DNA from: DATNPX01 sp036702975
Lineage (GTDB): Bacteria; Cyanobacteriota; Vampirovibrionia; Obscuribacterales; Obscuribacteraceae
Assembly: GCA_036702975.1 (NCBI GenBank)
Contig: DATNPX010000016.1
Location: 310,001 to 374,000, forward strand
Length of the DNA: 64,000 bases
Direction of reading: 5' to 3'
Shown here: one piece after another, positions 35,100-42,865 of the stretch
Numbering within the stretch: the first letter of the stretch is position 1
Layout: every line of letters begins with the position of its first letter
Notes under the pieces: generated by a model
What the model saw: only the letters and a program-made list of their open reading frames with translations
What the model was told of the DNA's origin: nothing
Databases searched by the model: none
Made by a program: the position numbers and the translations under genes

Positions 35100-36107
35100 C
35101 TATAACGGCCTCGATTGTTTAAGCACCAGCACGGTTGCATCGTCGATCGTTTTCGCATGCTGCTGATAGAGCCAGCCGGCAACCAGAGGAGCGGGAAGTT
35201 TTTCTAGGGCAACTACCGCATCACCGGCGCGACTTGACAAACCGTCCGAATGCATCACTAAAAGCGAACTCGGGGTCCAAACGTAGCTAAATTCTCTGAA
35301 TCTTGGCGCATCATAACCCAATGTCCCATTCATAGAGACAAGGTGTTTTCGTCCTAATTCGCTGACGACTATAGCTGTCACATTGCCGAGTCCGCAGTAA
35401 TCGAGCCGATTATCAGCAAGATTCAGTCTGGCGACAGCGCCTACAGCACCTCGACTGCCTCGCAAAGCTGCGTGCAAACCATTCATCATGACCACTGGCG
35501 GTTTGTGCCAATTTTCTCGAAAACTTTGCTTAGCCAGCTGTGCAGCCTCGAAAGCCTCTAGTCCATGCCCAAGTCCGTCAACGAGCATGCTGTAGACAAT
35601 CCCTTCTTTTTGTAACACCATCCACTTATCGCCGGACAAATGTTCTCCATTTTTTGGAACTGTAAAACCGCCGAACGAAAATGCCTGTCCAGTCTTGGGG
35701 GGACTGTTCCAAACACGAACATGGACCACTGTTCCAGAACCTATTTGAGAAAATATATTGCACTCGTCAGACATTCGCCGGATTGCACCAAGCCCGGTGC
35801 CTAGTGTTCCGGTCGACGACACCCCATCGAGAACGCAATCTTCCACATTCATTCCGCGACCCGAATCGATTGAACACAGCTCGATACCGTGAATATCCTC
35901 ATCTTTCAAAGCTTGCATAAGAATTCTCCCGCCTGCGGCCGTATGCTTCAAGAGATTGGTAGCAAGTTCTGTGGTAATTACCGACAAGCGGTCTTGCGCC
36001 TTGGCGTCCAGTCCAGCTTCTGTTGCCAATCTGACTACGCGGCGGCGGGCATCGCCCACCTGACTGTGTTCGGCAACTTCCAGTACTTGAGCGTCTGTTA
36101 TTTCCAT
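35100..36107 (-). CDS. stressosome output: HATPase (RsbT-like) fused to SpoIIE/RsbX-type PP2C phosphatase
   Basis: 335 residues. The N-terminal half is a GHKL ATPase of the RsbW/RsbT type: N-box TELATNLLKH, DSGRGM and GTGLGAIRRM. The C-terminal half is a SpoIIE/PP2C phosphatase with DGLGHG near residue 190, SDGLSS and DDATVLVL, which are the metal-binding acidic residues. In B. subtilis, RsbX removes phosphate from RsbR/RsbS to reset the stressosome, so a reset role is likely. The start overlaps the rsbT stop by 10 bases. Confidence 0.87.
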   Translation of the reverse strand: MEITDAQVLEVAEHSQVGDARRRVVRLATEAGLDAKAQDRLSVITTELATNLLKHTAAGGRILMQALKDEDIHGIELCSIDSGRGMNVEDCVLDGVSSTGTLGTGLGAIRRMSDECNIFSQIGSGTVVHVRVWNSPPKTGQAFSFGGFTVPKNGEHLSGDKWMVLQKEGIVYSMLVDGLGHGLEAFEAAQLAKQSFRENWHKPPVVMMNGLHAALRGSRGAVGAVARLNLADNRLDYCGLGNVTAIVVSELGRKHLVSMNGTLGYDAPRFREFSYVWTPSSLLVMHSDGLSSRAGDAVVALEKLPAPLVAGWLYQQHAKTIDDATVLVLKQSRPL

Positions 36108-36523
36108 TTGGTCACAATGACGGTAGTACCCATACCTGGCTCCGATCTAATTTCAAATTCATCCATGAGTCGTTTCGATCCGCTGAGACCCAAGCCTAGA
36201 CCTTGTTTACTTGAATAGCCATCAGTCATCGCAAGTTTCACATCTTCGATGCCGGGACCATGATCCAAAAATGTGAGTCGGATGCCCGAGCGAGCAGCAC
36301 CATCGATACGGTCTATTTGCATCTGTCCGCCCATTCCATGCTCGAGAACATTGCGCCCAAGTTCGCTTGCTACGGTCACCAGCTTGGTCTGATTCACGGC
36401 CGAAAATGCTAGATCTACAGCGTGCACCTTAACAGCCAAACGAGCCTGAACGAGCTCTTCTTCGCTCTCAATACGGCAATGCTGCAGCAATACGGTTGAT
36501 AAAACTAGCCTTTCTCCTGCCAC
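36098..36523 (-). CDS. rsbT: stressosome switch kinase RsbT-like (serine-protein kinase/anti-sigma ATPase fold)
   Basis: 141 residues of the GHKL fold: ASELGRNVLEHG (N-box), DHGPGI (G1), and GLGLGLSGSKRLMDE (G2). The beginning, IESEEELVQARLAVKVHAVD, has the register of RsbT. RsbT phosphorylates RsbS and RsbR under stress and then leaves the complex to activate a downstream partner. It is the third gene of the module, 125 bases after rsbS and overlapping the HATPase/phosphatase gene. Confidence 0.87.
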   Translation of the reverse strand: MAGERLVLSTVLLQHCRIESEEELVQARLAVKVHAVDLAFSAVNQTKLVTVASELGRNVLEHGMGGQMQIDRIDGAARSGIRLTFLDHGPGIEDVKLAMTDGYSSKQGLGLGLSGSKRLMDEFEIRSEPGMGTTVIVTKWK

Positions 36524-36648
36524 TTCGTAATCGACACCCTAGCTGCTGTCACAATCTTAGTCTGGTTGCTAGGAATAAAATTGAGCAATGCAGAAATTCG
36601 CTTGACCGAGTTTCGCACCGCGCCATTGTCTTCTCATAGACAATCTGC

Positions 36649-37050
36649 CTAGTTTCTTGGGACCTTACGGACATTGGTCACCTTTTTGTTCTTCTCGGTG
36701 CACAGGCGTTTCAGGAGAGTCATACCAGCTTCAGCAGTAAGCGCTGTATGTATGCCCTTCAATGAGATTCCCAATTCAGTGATTGTCATTGCAATCGCTG
36801 GTTGCATGCCAACGAGTACCGTCGAACAATCAAGAAGTTTGGAGGTCTTGGCGATATTGCCGAGAACGCGCCCCATAAATGAATCGACTATCTCGAGAGC
36901 TGAAATGTCTATCAACACACCTTTTGCGCCGGTCGCAACTATTTTTTCAGTCAGATCTTCCTGCAATGCCAGGGCACTACGGTCGTGAAAGTCAACCTGA
37001 ATCGTAACCAGCAGCGTGTCGCCAAGCTTTAATATCGGAACTCGTTCCAC
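36649..37050 (-). CDS. rsbS: stressosome scaffold RsbS (STAS domain)
   Basis: 133 residues, a single STAS domain. RVPILKLGDTLLVTIQVDFH at the front and VLIDISALEIVDSFMGRVLG match RsbS; Ser57 in the DSF tripeptide aligns with the phosphorylated Ser59 of B. subtilis RsbS. The GMQPAIAMTITELG end is also conserved. Start is GTG, five bases after the rsbR stop. It should co-assemble with RsbR into the megadalton stressosome. Confidence 0.9.
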   Translation of the reverse strand: MERVPILKLGDTLLVTIQVDFHDRSALALQEDLTEKIVATGAKGVLIDISALEIVDSFMGRVLGNIAKTSKLLDCSTVLVGMQPAIAMTITELGISLKGIHTALTAEAGMTLLKRLCTEKNKKVTNVRKVPRN

Positions 37051-37055
37051 GGTGA

Positions 37056-37943
37056 TTACCGCTCTCTTCCTGAATCATCAGAGTCTTTACGGATGGCCCA
37101 GCCGATTTTTGATAGCGCTTCTTTCAAGGCATCAGCCATTGTCGCCCGTGTTACTACATCGTAAATATCTATGCCGAGATGCACAATCGTCTGCGCTATC
37201 TGTGGACGGATGCCACTAATGATGCACTCAGCACCCATAAGCCTTGTCGCAGAGACTGTTTTTATCAGGTGCTGCGCCGTCTGAGTATCAACGGTGGGAA
37301 CACCTGTGATGTCGAGAATTGCCACTTTCGCACTTGTTTCAACTATCTTTTGCAGCAACGACTCCATGACGATCTGAGTTCGGGCGCTATCTAGAGTTCC
37401 AATGAGTGGCACCGCAACGATTCCATCCCAGATCTTGAGAACTGGAGTCGACATCTCAAGAATCTCTTTTTGCTGTCGACGTATAATCGCCTCACGTGTT
37501 TTTGAAAAAGCCTCTGTAGTGTAAAGTCCGAGCTTGTCAATGAGCGTTGAGATCGTCGAAGTTACCTGAGCCAAATCAAGCGGCGTCGATTTGAGTTCGG
37601 CATTCAACCGATCGAACAGCGGTTGTTTCAACGAGAAAATAAACTTCGCCGTTTGTGACGGAGAAGAGCCTTGTATTGCTCTGCTTGCAGAGAGTTCTGA
37701 TAGCATTCGCTGCACCGTTTCCCACTCATGCGTTTTCAAATTCTCCAAATCGCCGCTCTTAAGGGCGGCCTGAAAGAGTTTAAGGAATTCAGTGGAGCTG
37801 TTTCTTAAAGAAGCGTCCGAAATCCCTTGTGCACGAGATTCATCAGCCAGTTGATACTTGACCCACTCATTTAAGAGTTCTGCATTTGAATTGCCAATTG
37901 TTTCTGCTATTGAAACAGCAGTTGTAGCGCTCTCTTTTGACAT
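37056..37943 (-). CDS. rsbR: stressosome sensor RsbR-type (N-terminal sensor domain plus STAS)
   Basis: 295 residues. Residues 1-160 are a helical RsbRD/globin-like N-terminal domain without a visible heme His pattern. Residues about 165-285 are a STAS domain: VAILDITGVPTVDTQTAQHL and IISGIRPQIAQTIVHLGI. T220 in VDT aligns with RsbS Ser57 and should be the site RsbT phosphorylates. The start has AAGGAAAG eight bases upstream. It leads the operon rsbR-rsbS-rsbT-phosphatase; the signal sensed is unknown. Confidence 0.88.
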   Translation of the reverse strand: MSKESATTAVSIAETIGNSNAELLNEWVKYQLADESRAQGISDASLRNSSTEFLKLFQAALKSGDLENLKTHEWETVQRMLSELSASRAIQGSSPSQTAKFIFSLKQPLFDRLNAELKSTPLDLAQVTSTISTLIDKLGLYTTEAFSKTREAIIRRQQKEILEMSTPVLKIWDGIVAVPLIGTLDSARTQIVMESLLQKIVETSAKVAILDITGVPTVDTQTAQHLIKTVSATRLMGAECIISGIRPQIAQTIVHLGIDIYDVVTRATMADALKEALSKIGWAIRKDSDDSGRER

Positions 37944-38400
37944 CTGGAATCTTTCCTTTTCTGGACCGCGAGGTGGGAGGATTATTAGAGACAGTTGTCA
38001 GCGCCAACGTAATACGCTGCGCACAAAAGTCAGCTTACGGGATGCCACTATTGTGGCACTTCGGCGAGCGAATTGCTATATTTGCAAAGTGGTGAATTTT
38101 CGTGGTGATGCCCTGCAAATTATGCTCGCCGGGGCATCGCATTTTGCATCAAGAATTACGACGGTCGCCGCATTGAGGCCCTCTAAATTGGAACGTGCGG
38201 TCCAGCGAGGAGCTGTGACACTACAGACAGTACCAAATATTACAAAGACACCCACCACAAGCACGGGTTGCGTGACAGCATTCGTTTCGGGTATACAATA
38301 TTTCGTCAAACGGTTACGGAGTGGTAGGCTCAAAAGCTTGGGTGGCGGAGCTGAAGCAGATATGTTTTAGTGAGCTCGATTCAGTGAGCAGGGAGGTGCC
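37944..38400. other. 457-base intergenic region
   Basis: Divergent spacer between rsbR and the APH-family gene. TTGCGT (38268-38273), an 18-base spacer and TATACA (38292-38297) make a weak candidate promoter for the rightward gene. I see no credible small gene or RNA in the rest; an open frame covering 37858-38370 lacks codon structure. Confidence 0.4.
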
Positions 38401-39153
38401 ATGACCACATCGCGATGGCAGGCACTCAAGCTGTGGGGTGAAGACGCAGACCGCATCGAACGGCTCGCTGGCGGAGTCGCCAACGATGTGTGGAGCGTGC
38501 GCGTCCACGGGCAGCTCGCAGTCGGTCGTCTCGGTAACAGGAGCGACGACGATCTAGCATGGGAGACCAAGCTTCTTCAACATCTCGACCGGGAAGGTAT
38601 GACCGTGCCGGTGCCAATCCCGGCGATGGATGGTCGACTGTTTGTGGACGGTCTGGTGGTGATGACATACGTGGAGGGGGGACCACCCGAGACGGCATCC
38701 GACTGGTCTCGCGTAGCCGACACGCTCCGCCAGCTGCATCGCTTGACTCAGGATTGGCCGCAGCGCCCAGGTTGGCGCTCATCAACCGACCTCCTGCACG
38801 CCGAGACAGGAACTCGGATCAATCTCCGAGCGATGCCACCAGAGGGCGTTGCTCGCTGCCGAGCGGCATGGGCGCGCCTCATCGGACGTCAAACATGCGT
38901 CGTGCACGGCGATCCCAACAAACGCAACATTCGAATGACGACAGATCGAGTGGCGCTGATCGACTGGGACGAGTCACACGTCGACATCCCCGACCTTGAC
39001 CTGGTCCTCCCCCACAACGCTGCCGGTCTCGAAGCTGGCGTACTTGATATAGCGGCACAAGCGTCGGCCGCGTGGGAGGCAGCTGTCTGCTGGGACGACG
39101 AATTCTCCAAAAAGCGGCTTGCCGAAGTTCGAGCGGTTTCAACTTCGCCCTAA
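38401..39153 (+). CDS. aminoglycoside/choline-kinase-like phosphotransferase (APH family), probably acquired
   Basis: 250 residues. The APH fold is recognisable from LAGGVANDVWSVRV (ATP-loop region), the Brenner motif VVHGDPNKRNIRM (catalytic H-G-D-x-x-x-x-N, about 165-177) and VALIDWDES, equal to the DFG/DxD metal site. The substrate may be an amino-sugar drug or a small alcohol. The DNA is visibly far more GC-rich than either flank and its codons favour G/C in third position, so transfer from a high-GC donor such as an actinobacterium is likely. GGGAGG precedes the ATG. Confidence 0.82.
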   Translation: MTTSRWQALKLWGEDADRIERLAGGVANDVWSVRVHGQLAVGRLGNRSDDDLAWETKLLQHLDREGMTVPVPIPAMDGRLFVDGLVVMTYVEGGPPETASDWSRVADTLRQLHRLTQDWPQRPGWRSSTDLLHAETGTRINLRAMPPEGVARCRAAWARLIGRQTCVVHGDPNKRNIRMTTDRVALIDWDESHVDIPDLDLVLPHNAAGLEAGVLDIAAQASAAWEAAVCWDDEFSKKRLAEVRAVSTSP

Positions 39154-39262
39154 ATCCTATAGCTCAACTGTGATTTGTGTACTGACTGAAAGAACAAGCT
39201 GCACTAGCTTCTTTATTTTTCAATATTTTTCAGTGCAATACTGCCCAGGCATATGGCGACGT

Positions 39263-39877
39263 TCAAGGTTCCAGCGAACGAAACTTAGCCAGCTCCTGCT
39301 CAGACTCGAGCTTTTTGCCTAACTTCTTGTATGCTCTTGCCCTCAATTGGTAAAGATCGGCAAGCTGTTCGCGGGCAAGACCTTGCTGAATTGCCTTATC
39401 ACAATCGTCGATCACCTGACGAGTATTCCCAAATCGTTCGGCCAGTTTGGCATGCCATATTAATGTGGTACCGTCTGTGGGCTGCATCGATAGCAAGGAC
39501 TCAACGTCTCTCATCTCTTTCTTGTATTCGCTCGTATTGTCGTAAGCACGCGCCCTCAATGACAGACTTTGAGCGTCCTGCGGACTCAGAGAGATTGCAC
39601 GCGATAGATCGCGAATAGCGTTTTTGTATTTTTGCTGCTGAAATTCAACATTACCTTTCTTCTGGTATCCAACGGGATTGGATCTGTCCAATTTGATCCC
39701 TTTTGAATAACTCGCCGCTGCCTTTGCATAATCACCATTCTGAAAGTAGTTGTCGCCTTCATCGATCAGGGCAGCGGGATTTCCCTTGCGAGCAAAGCTC
39801 GGCAAAGACGAACAGCTTAACTGAAGCATAAGCAACAAGAAAGCAGAGCTCCGAACAAATACAGCTTTAGTTTTCAT
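39263..39877 (-). CDS. secreted TPR-repeat protein
   Basis: 204 residues. The signal peptide runs to about residue 30, with Cys at SCSSLPS suggesting a lipoprotein option. Then five TPR-like units, such as AALIDEGDNYFQNGDYAKAA, VGYQKKGNVEFQQQKYKNAI and LSLRARAYDNTSEYKKEM. TPR solenoids bind other proteins, here probably in the periplasm. No enzyme domain is attached. The partner is unknown. Confidence 0.75.
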   Translation of the reverse strand: MKTKAVFVRSSAFLLLMLQLSCSSLPSFARKGNPAALIDEGDNYFQNGDYAKAAASYSKGIKLDRSNPVGYQKKGNVEFQQQKYKNAIRDLSRAISLSPQDAQSLSLRARAYDNTSEYKKEMRDVESLLSMQPTDGTTLIWHAKLAERFGNTRQVIDDCDKAIQQGLAREQLADLYQLRARAYKKLGKKLESEQELAKFRSLEP

Positions 39878-39920
39878 ATCATTGTCTCACTTTCGTCTAG
39901 ATGCTCTTTGGAAGGGTTCA

Positions 39921-39944
39921 GGTCTTTAGGTCCTTAGGTTCTTA
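39921..39944 (+). repeat. three imperfect 8-base tandem repeats
   Basis: GGTCTTTA, GGTCCTTA and GGTTCTTA follow one another upstream of the TPR gene. This is part of a 389-base gap (39878-40266) with no convincing gene. A 70-codon open frame at 39970-40182 with a TTG start was not accepted. Confidence 0.5.
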
Positions 39945-40177
39945 GAGTATAACGGTCTAGGGATGAGCCTTGTTGAACCGAGCGCCAAATTCGTCCACAA
40001 GCCGAAACAAGGGATCATCCGAACGAGTCACTTTTATTCGCAACAGGGGTGTGCATGTCGGCCTCACTTATTTCTTGCTATGGCTCATTCTGCTAGCAGC
40101 AATTGCGCGAAGAACTCGAATGACCTCTAATTTGGGTAAAGCCCATGCAAGAGATTTTTTGGTGGCGACGATTCGTA

Positions 40178-40255
40178 TATAATCAGCGATCAAAAACCGG
40201 TTTAGAGTGTCAAGATCAATTTAAGTGACACCCAGCTAAACGTGTCGCTTAAATT
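40178..40255 (+). promoter_or_regulatory. -10 element and strong leader hairpin before a glycosyltransferase gene
   Basis: TATAAT lies at 40178-40183. A 14-pair hairpin, AATTTAAGTGACAC (40218-40231) with GTGTCGCTTAAATT (40242-40255), one G-T wobble and a 10-base loop, follows about 30 bases after the expected start of transcription. It ends right at the AAGG that serves the ATG 40267. It may be an operator or a translation-control structure. Confidence 0.5.
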
Positions 40256-40266
40256 AAGGTTAAGAA

Positions 40267-41538
40267 ATGACAGTAAATAGATCCGCAGTAAACGCTTTGC
40301 TCGCATTTACAGGCGTTCTCTTGGTTGGAATTGCACTTCGGATCGTTTACTCCTATTGCGTGCCCAGCATGTCTTATGAACATGACTCTGTGTCGCACGA
40401 GCAATACATTCGTTTTGTTGCTCGATGGGCAATAATACCGAAAAAAACATATTGTTTCGTTTGCTACCATCCGCCACTTTATTATTTTCTGGCGGCACCA
40501 GTTTATAAGCTGGCTCTTCTCCTGAGCGGAAACGACCAGTGGTCAATGCAGACAATCACGTCCAAACTTTCGCTGGTTTGCGCAATCGTCGCCGCTATTT
40601 GCAGCTCTTTTGCGGTACGCGAGCTACTTCCAAATCAGGAGAGCGCCTGGTGGCGTAGTCTCTGTCTAGCGCTTGTACTTTGCTTTCCAGGGTTGTTTTA
40701 TTTGGGCCACAGCATCAACAATGACGCGCTGCTGATGACTCTTAGTTTCTGGCTCTTCTGGCGCCTGCTGCTCTTCGCTCGTACATCCACGCTCAAAAAT
40801 TGGCGCTGGATAGAGGTTTTAAATGTCGCTGCTTTTTGGACAAAAAGTAATGCACTACTTTTGATAGCCACATCGCTGATTGTTTTACTTTTGAACAAAA
40901 AACTAGATCTTGGTAAACGAGCCTCGCTACTGTTCGAACAAATTGCCGTCTTACTAACGACGTGCGGTCCTTACGTGTGGTGGCGCACAGCCGTTGACTC
41001 ACAAGATAGCCTGGTCGGCAATTGGCTTCACATTCCCGATCCCTGGTACTTGTGGAACCGGCTCTATTTTTTCAATCCTGAATATATTTTGAGCCATCCA
41101 TTCATCGCAAACCCGCTCGCAAAAACAACAAAATTCCCTGAAAATTTTTGGGATATCCTCTACAGGACTAGCTTCTTTGGTGAGTGGGAATTTCCCTGCC
41201 GAACGTTGGCTGTTTACCTGGAACTATGTGGGTTGGTTCTACTTTGTTTTGCTGCGGGAGGGATCGTATTTGAGTTTTGCAGACGCAAAGTCAATGTCGC
41301 TGCGCTCACAACCATACTCGTTCAGGTTGGTGGCATTTGGTTTTATCGCATGCAAATCGGCTGGCACTGCGCATTTGTAGATTTCCGTTATATTCCAATA
41401 GTCATTCTTCCTATAGCTTATTACACCGTTCTTGGTATTCATAAATCGCCAATAGCGCTTAAGATTTTCGGTCTGATGCTGGCCATCGAGTTTCTGGTGC
41501 TGTCATTCGCGGTCTTTCCATTCATTTGTTCTAGCTGA
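40267..41538 (+). CDS. membrane glycosyltransferase, GT39/PMT-ArnT-like
   Basis: 423 residues, about 10-11 membrane segments. The first periplasmic loop has SYEHDSVSHEQY and then CYHPPLYYFLAAPVYKLAL; an acidic pair near His and HPPLYY are typical of the polyprenyl-phosphate-sugar transferases (GT39/GT83, PMT_2). It would transfer a sugar from undecaprenyl phosphate to a periplasmic acceptor. Neighbours give no target. A second such protein lies at 42866-44542 across the ars operon. Confidence 0.7.
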   Translation: MTVNRSAVNALLAFTGVLLVGIALRIVYSYCVPSMSYEHDSVSHEQYIRFVARWAIIPKKTYCFVCYHPPLYYFLAAPVYKLALLLSGNDQWSMQTITSKLSLVCAIVAAICSSFAVRELLPNQESAWWRSLCLALVLCFPGLFYLGHSINNDALLMTLSFWLFWRLLLFARTSTLKNWRWIEVLNVAAFWTKSNALLLIATSLIVLLLNKKLDLGKRASLLFEQIAVLLTTCGPYVWWRTAVDSQDSLVGNWLHIPDPWYLWNRLYFFNPEYILSHPFIANPLAKTTKFPENFWDILYRTSFFGEWEFPCRTLAVYLELCGLVLLCFAAGGIVFEFCRRKVNVAALTTILVQVGGIWFYRMQIGWHCAFVDFRYIPIVILPIAYYTVLGIHKSPIALKIFGLMLAIEFLVLSFAVFPFICSS

Positions 41539-41615
41539 GGGTAAGCCATCTCCCTGTGCAAGCAACAAAGATAACGAAAATAAGACCAGGCAAATACTTC
41601 TAATAATGCGAAGGA

Positions 41616-41652
41616 TTGCTTTTTCACCCGTATTTCGATAATATTGGAAATA
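41616..41652 (+). promoter_or_regulatory. ars operon promoter and ArsR-type operator
   Basis: TTGCTT (41616-41621), 17-base spacer, TAATAT (41639-41644). TATTTC (41631-41636) and GAAATA (41647-41652) form an inverted repeat over the -10 and the start codon, as expected for an ArsR operator. Transcription would begin at or within a few bases of ATG 41652, so the mRNA may be almost leaderless. Confidence 0.5.
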
Positions 41653-41951
41653 TGAAAACACCAAACGCTGTCAAAACCCTAGGAGCCCTGGCTCAAGAAT
41701 CCCGCCTAGAAGTCTTCAGACTACTAGTCCGCAAAGGTCAAACAGGCATGGCCGCCGGCGAGCTCAGCGAGCATTTCGGCTTACCGCCGGCAACTATGTC
41801 TTTCCACCTAAAAGAACTCACCAGAGCCGGCTTAATCATCTCTCGCCGAGCAAGCCGCTCAATCATCTACTCAGCCAACTACGAGCACATGCAAGAACTA
41901 ATCAACTTCCTGCTCGAAAATTGCTGCATCGACAACGGAGGGAAATGCTAA
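41652..41951 (+). CDS. arsR: ArsR-family metalloregulator
   Basis: About 99 residues from ATG 41652. The winged-helix core is KTLGALAQESRLEVFRLLVR, LSEHFGLPPATMSFHLKELT (recognition helix) and SRRASRSIIYSAN. The classical ELCVCDL As(III) site of ArsR is missing; the only Cys residues lie near the C-terminus (ENCCIDNGGKC), a plausible alternative metal site. It overlaps arsI by one base (TAATG), so it should repress this operon and respond to As(III). Confidence 0.85.
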   Translation: MKTPNAVKTLGALAQESRLEVFRLLVRKGQTGMAAGELSEHFGLPPATMSFHLKELTRAGLIISRRASRSIIYSANYEHMQELINFLLENCCIDNGGKC

Positions 41952-42424
41952 TGAAAAGACTACACGTGCACGTAGCAGTTGCAGACATCGAACAATCAAC
42001 CACATTCTACAAAAATCTGTTCGGCGCCGAGCCAACGGTGCAGAAAGAGGACTATGTAAAATGGATGCTCAATGATCCGCTCGTAAATTTTGCAATTTCA
42101 GCTCGTGGACGAGAGCCGGGACTAGATCACCTCGGAATCCAGACTGAAACTGAAGACGAATTGAAAGAAGTCTCGGACCGCTTAAAATCGGCAGACATGC
42201 AGATTTTGGATGAAGGCTCAACAACATGCTGTTACGCACAATCGGACAAAGCATGGGTTTTCGATCCTCAAGGTATAGCTTGGGAAACATTTTTGACCAC
42301 GGGCACTACCACCATATACGGTGCAGACAATGAAATCAGCTCCGCCGAAGCTCCCATATCCAAGAAAAGCGCTTGCTGCGCACCGACGGAGGAATCTGTT
42401 CGTGTGGAGATCACTCGCAAATGA
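41951..42424 (+). CDS. arsI: ArsI-type C-As lyase (VOC/glyoxalase family)
   Basis: About 157 residues. The VOC fold has metal ligands H5, H60 and E112 in the ArsI register, and the vicinal Cys pair C93-C94 in TTCCYAQSDKAWVFDPQG binds trivalent methylarsenite. ArsI uses Fe(II) and O2 to cleave the carbon-arsenic bond of organoarsenicals. A longer-than-usual C-terminal tail carries another CC near residue 145. It overlaps arsR and arsC by a few bases, a tightly coupled operon. CadI-like annotation is the alternative. Confidence 0.87.
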   Translation: MKRLHVHVAVADIEQSTTFYKNLFGAEPTVQKEDYVKWMLNDPLVNFAISARGREPGLDHLGIQTETEDELKEVSDRLKSADMQILDEGSTTCCYAQSDKAWVFDPQGIAWETFLTTGTTTIYGADNEISSAEAPISKKSACCAPTEESVRVEITRK

Positions 42425-42807
42425 AAGTAATCTTCGCATGTGTACACAATGCTGGACGCTCACAGATGGCGGCAGCCTTTTATAACAAATTAGCTGGAGG
42501 TGGCGCTTTATCCTCGGGAACGCAGCCAGGTAACCATGTGCACCCTGAAGTTGTATTGGCAATGAAGGAAGAAGGAATTGATCTCTCCACAACGAAACCT
42601 CAACTACTGACCATGCAACTGGCTGATCAGGCAGATCTGCTAGTAACAATGGGGTGCGGAGAATCCTGTCCATTTGTCGCGGGACTCGCACGCCAAGACT
42701 GGCAATTAACTGATCCAAAGGGCAAGTCCCTCGAGGAAGTAAGACAAATTCGTGATGAGATAAAACAAAAAGTACTAGAGCTAGTCGCTTTGGCGAAAGA
42801 GAAATAG
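42421..42807 (+). CDS. arsC: arsenate reductase, low-molecular-weight phosphatase type
   Basis: 128 residues. The P-loop CVHNAGRS (C7, R13) matches LMW-PTP/ArsC, and the MGCGESCPFVAG segment (C79, C83) supplies the additional cysteines for a disulfide cascade, which favours thioredoxin/mycothiol-linked arsenate reductase over a tyrosine phosphatase. It reduces As(V) to As(III). ATG 42421 overlaps the arsI stop in ATGA. No arsenite pump is visible in the operon. Confidence 0.85.
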   Translation: MKVIFACVHNAGRSQMAAAFYNKLAGGGALSSGTQPGNHVHPEVVLAMKEEGIDLSTTKPQLLTMQLADQADLLVTMGCGESCPFVAGLARQDWQLTDPKGKSLEEVRQIRDEIKQKVLELVALAKEK

Positions 42808-42865
42808 AAAGAGAAACCAGGTAACCAAGCCTAAGGAAACAGGAAAACCAAGCCCAACGAAGCGC

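Noticed and set aside
37858..38370. 170-codon plus-strand open frame over the rsbR start and its upstream gap
   Set aside because: It reads antisense to rsbR for its first part and shows no domain, SD or codon bias.
39970..40182. 70-codon frame with one hydrophobic stretch
   Set aside because: TTG start, no Shine-Dalgarno, and it ends inside the -10 region of the next gene. A tiny membrane protein cannot be fully excluded.
42421..42807. Protein-tyrosine phosphatase instead of arsenate reductase
   Set aside because: The MGCGESC cysteine pair and the arsR-arsI context favour ArsC.
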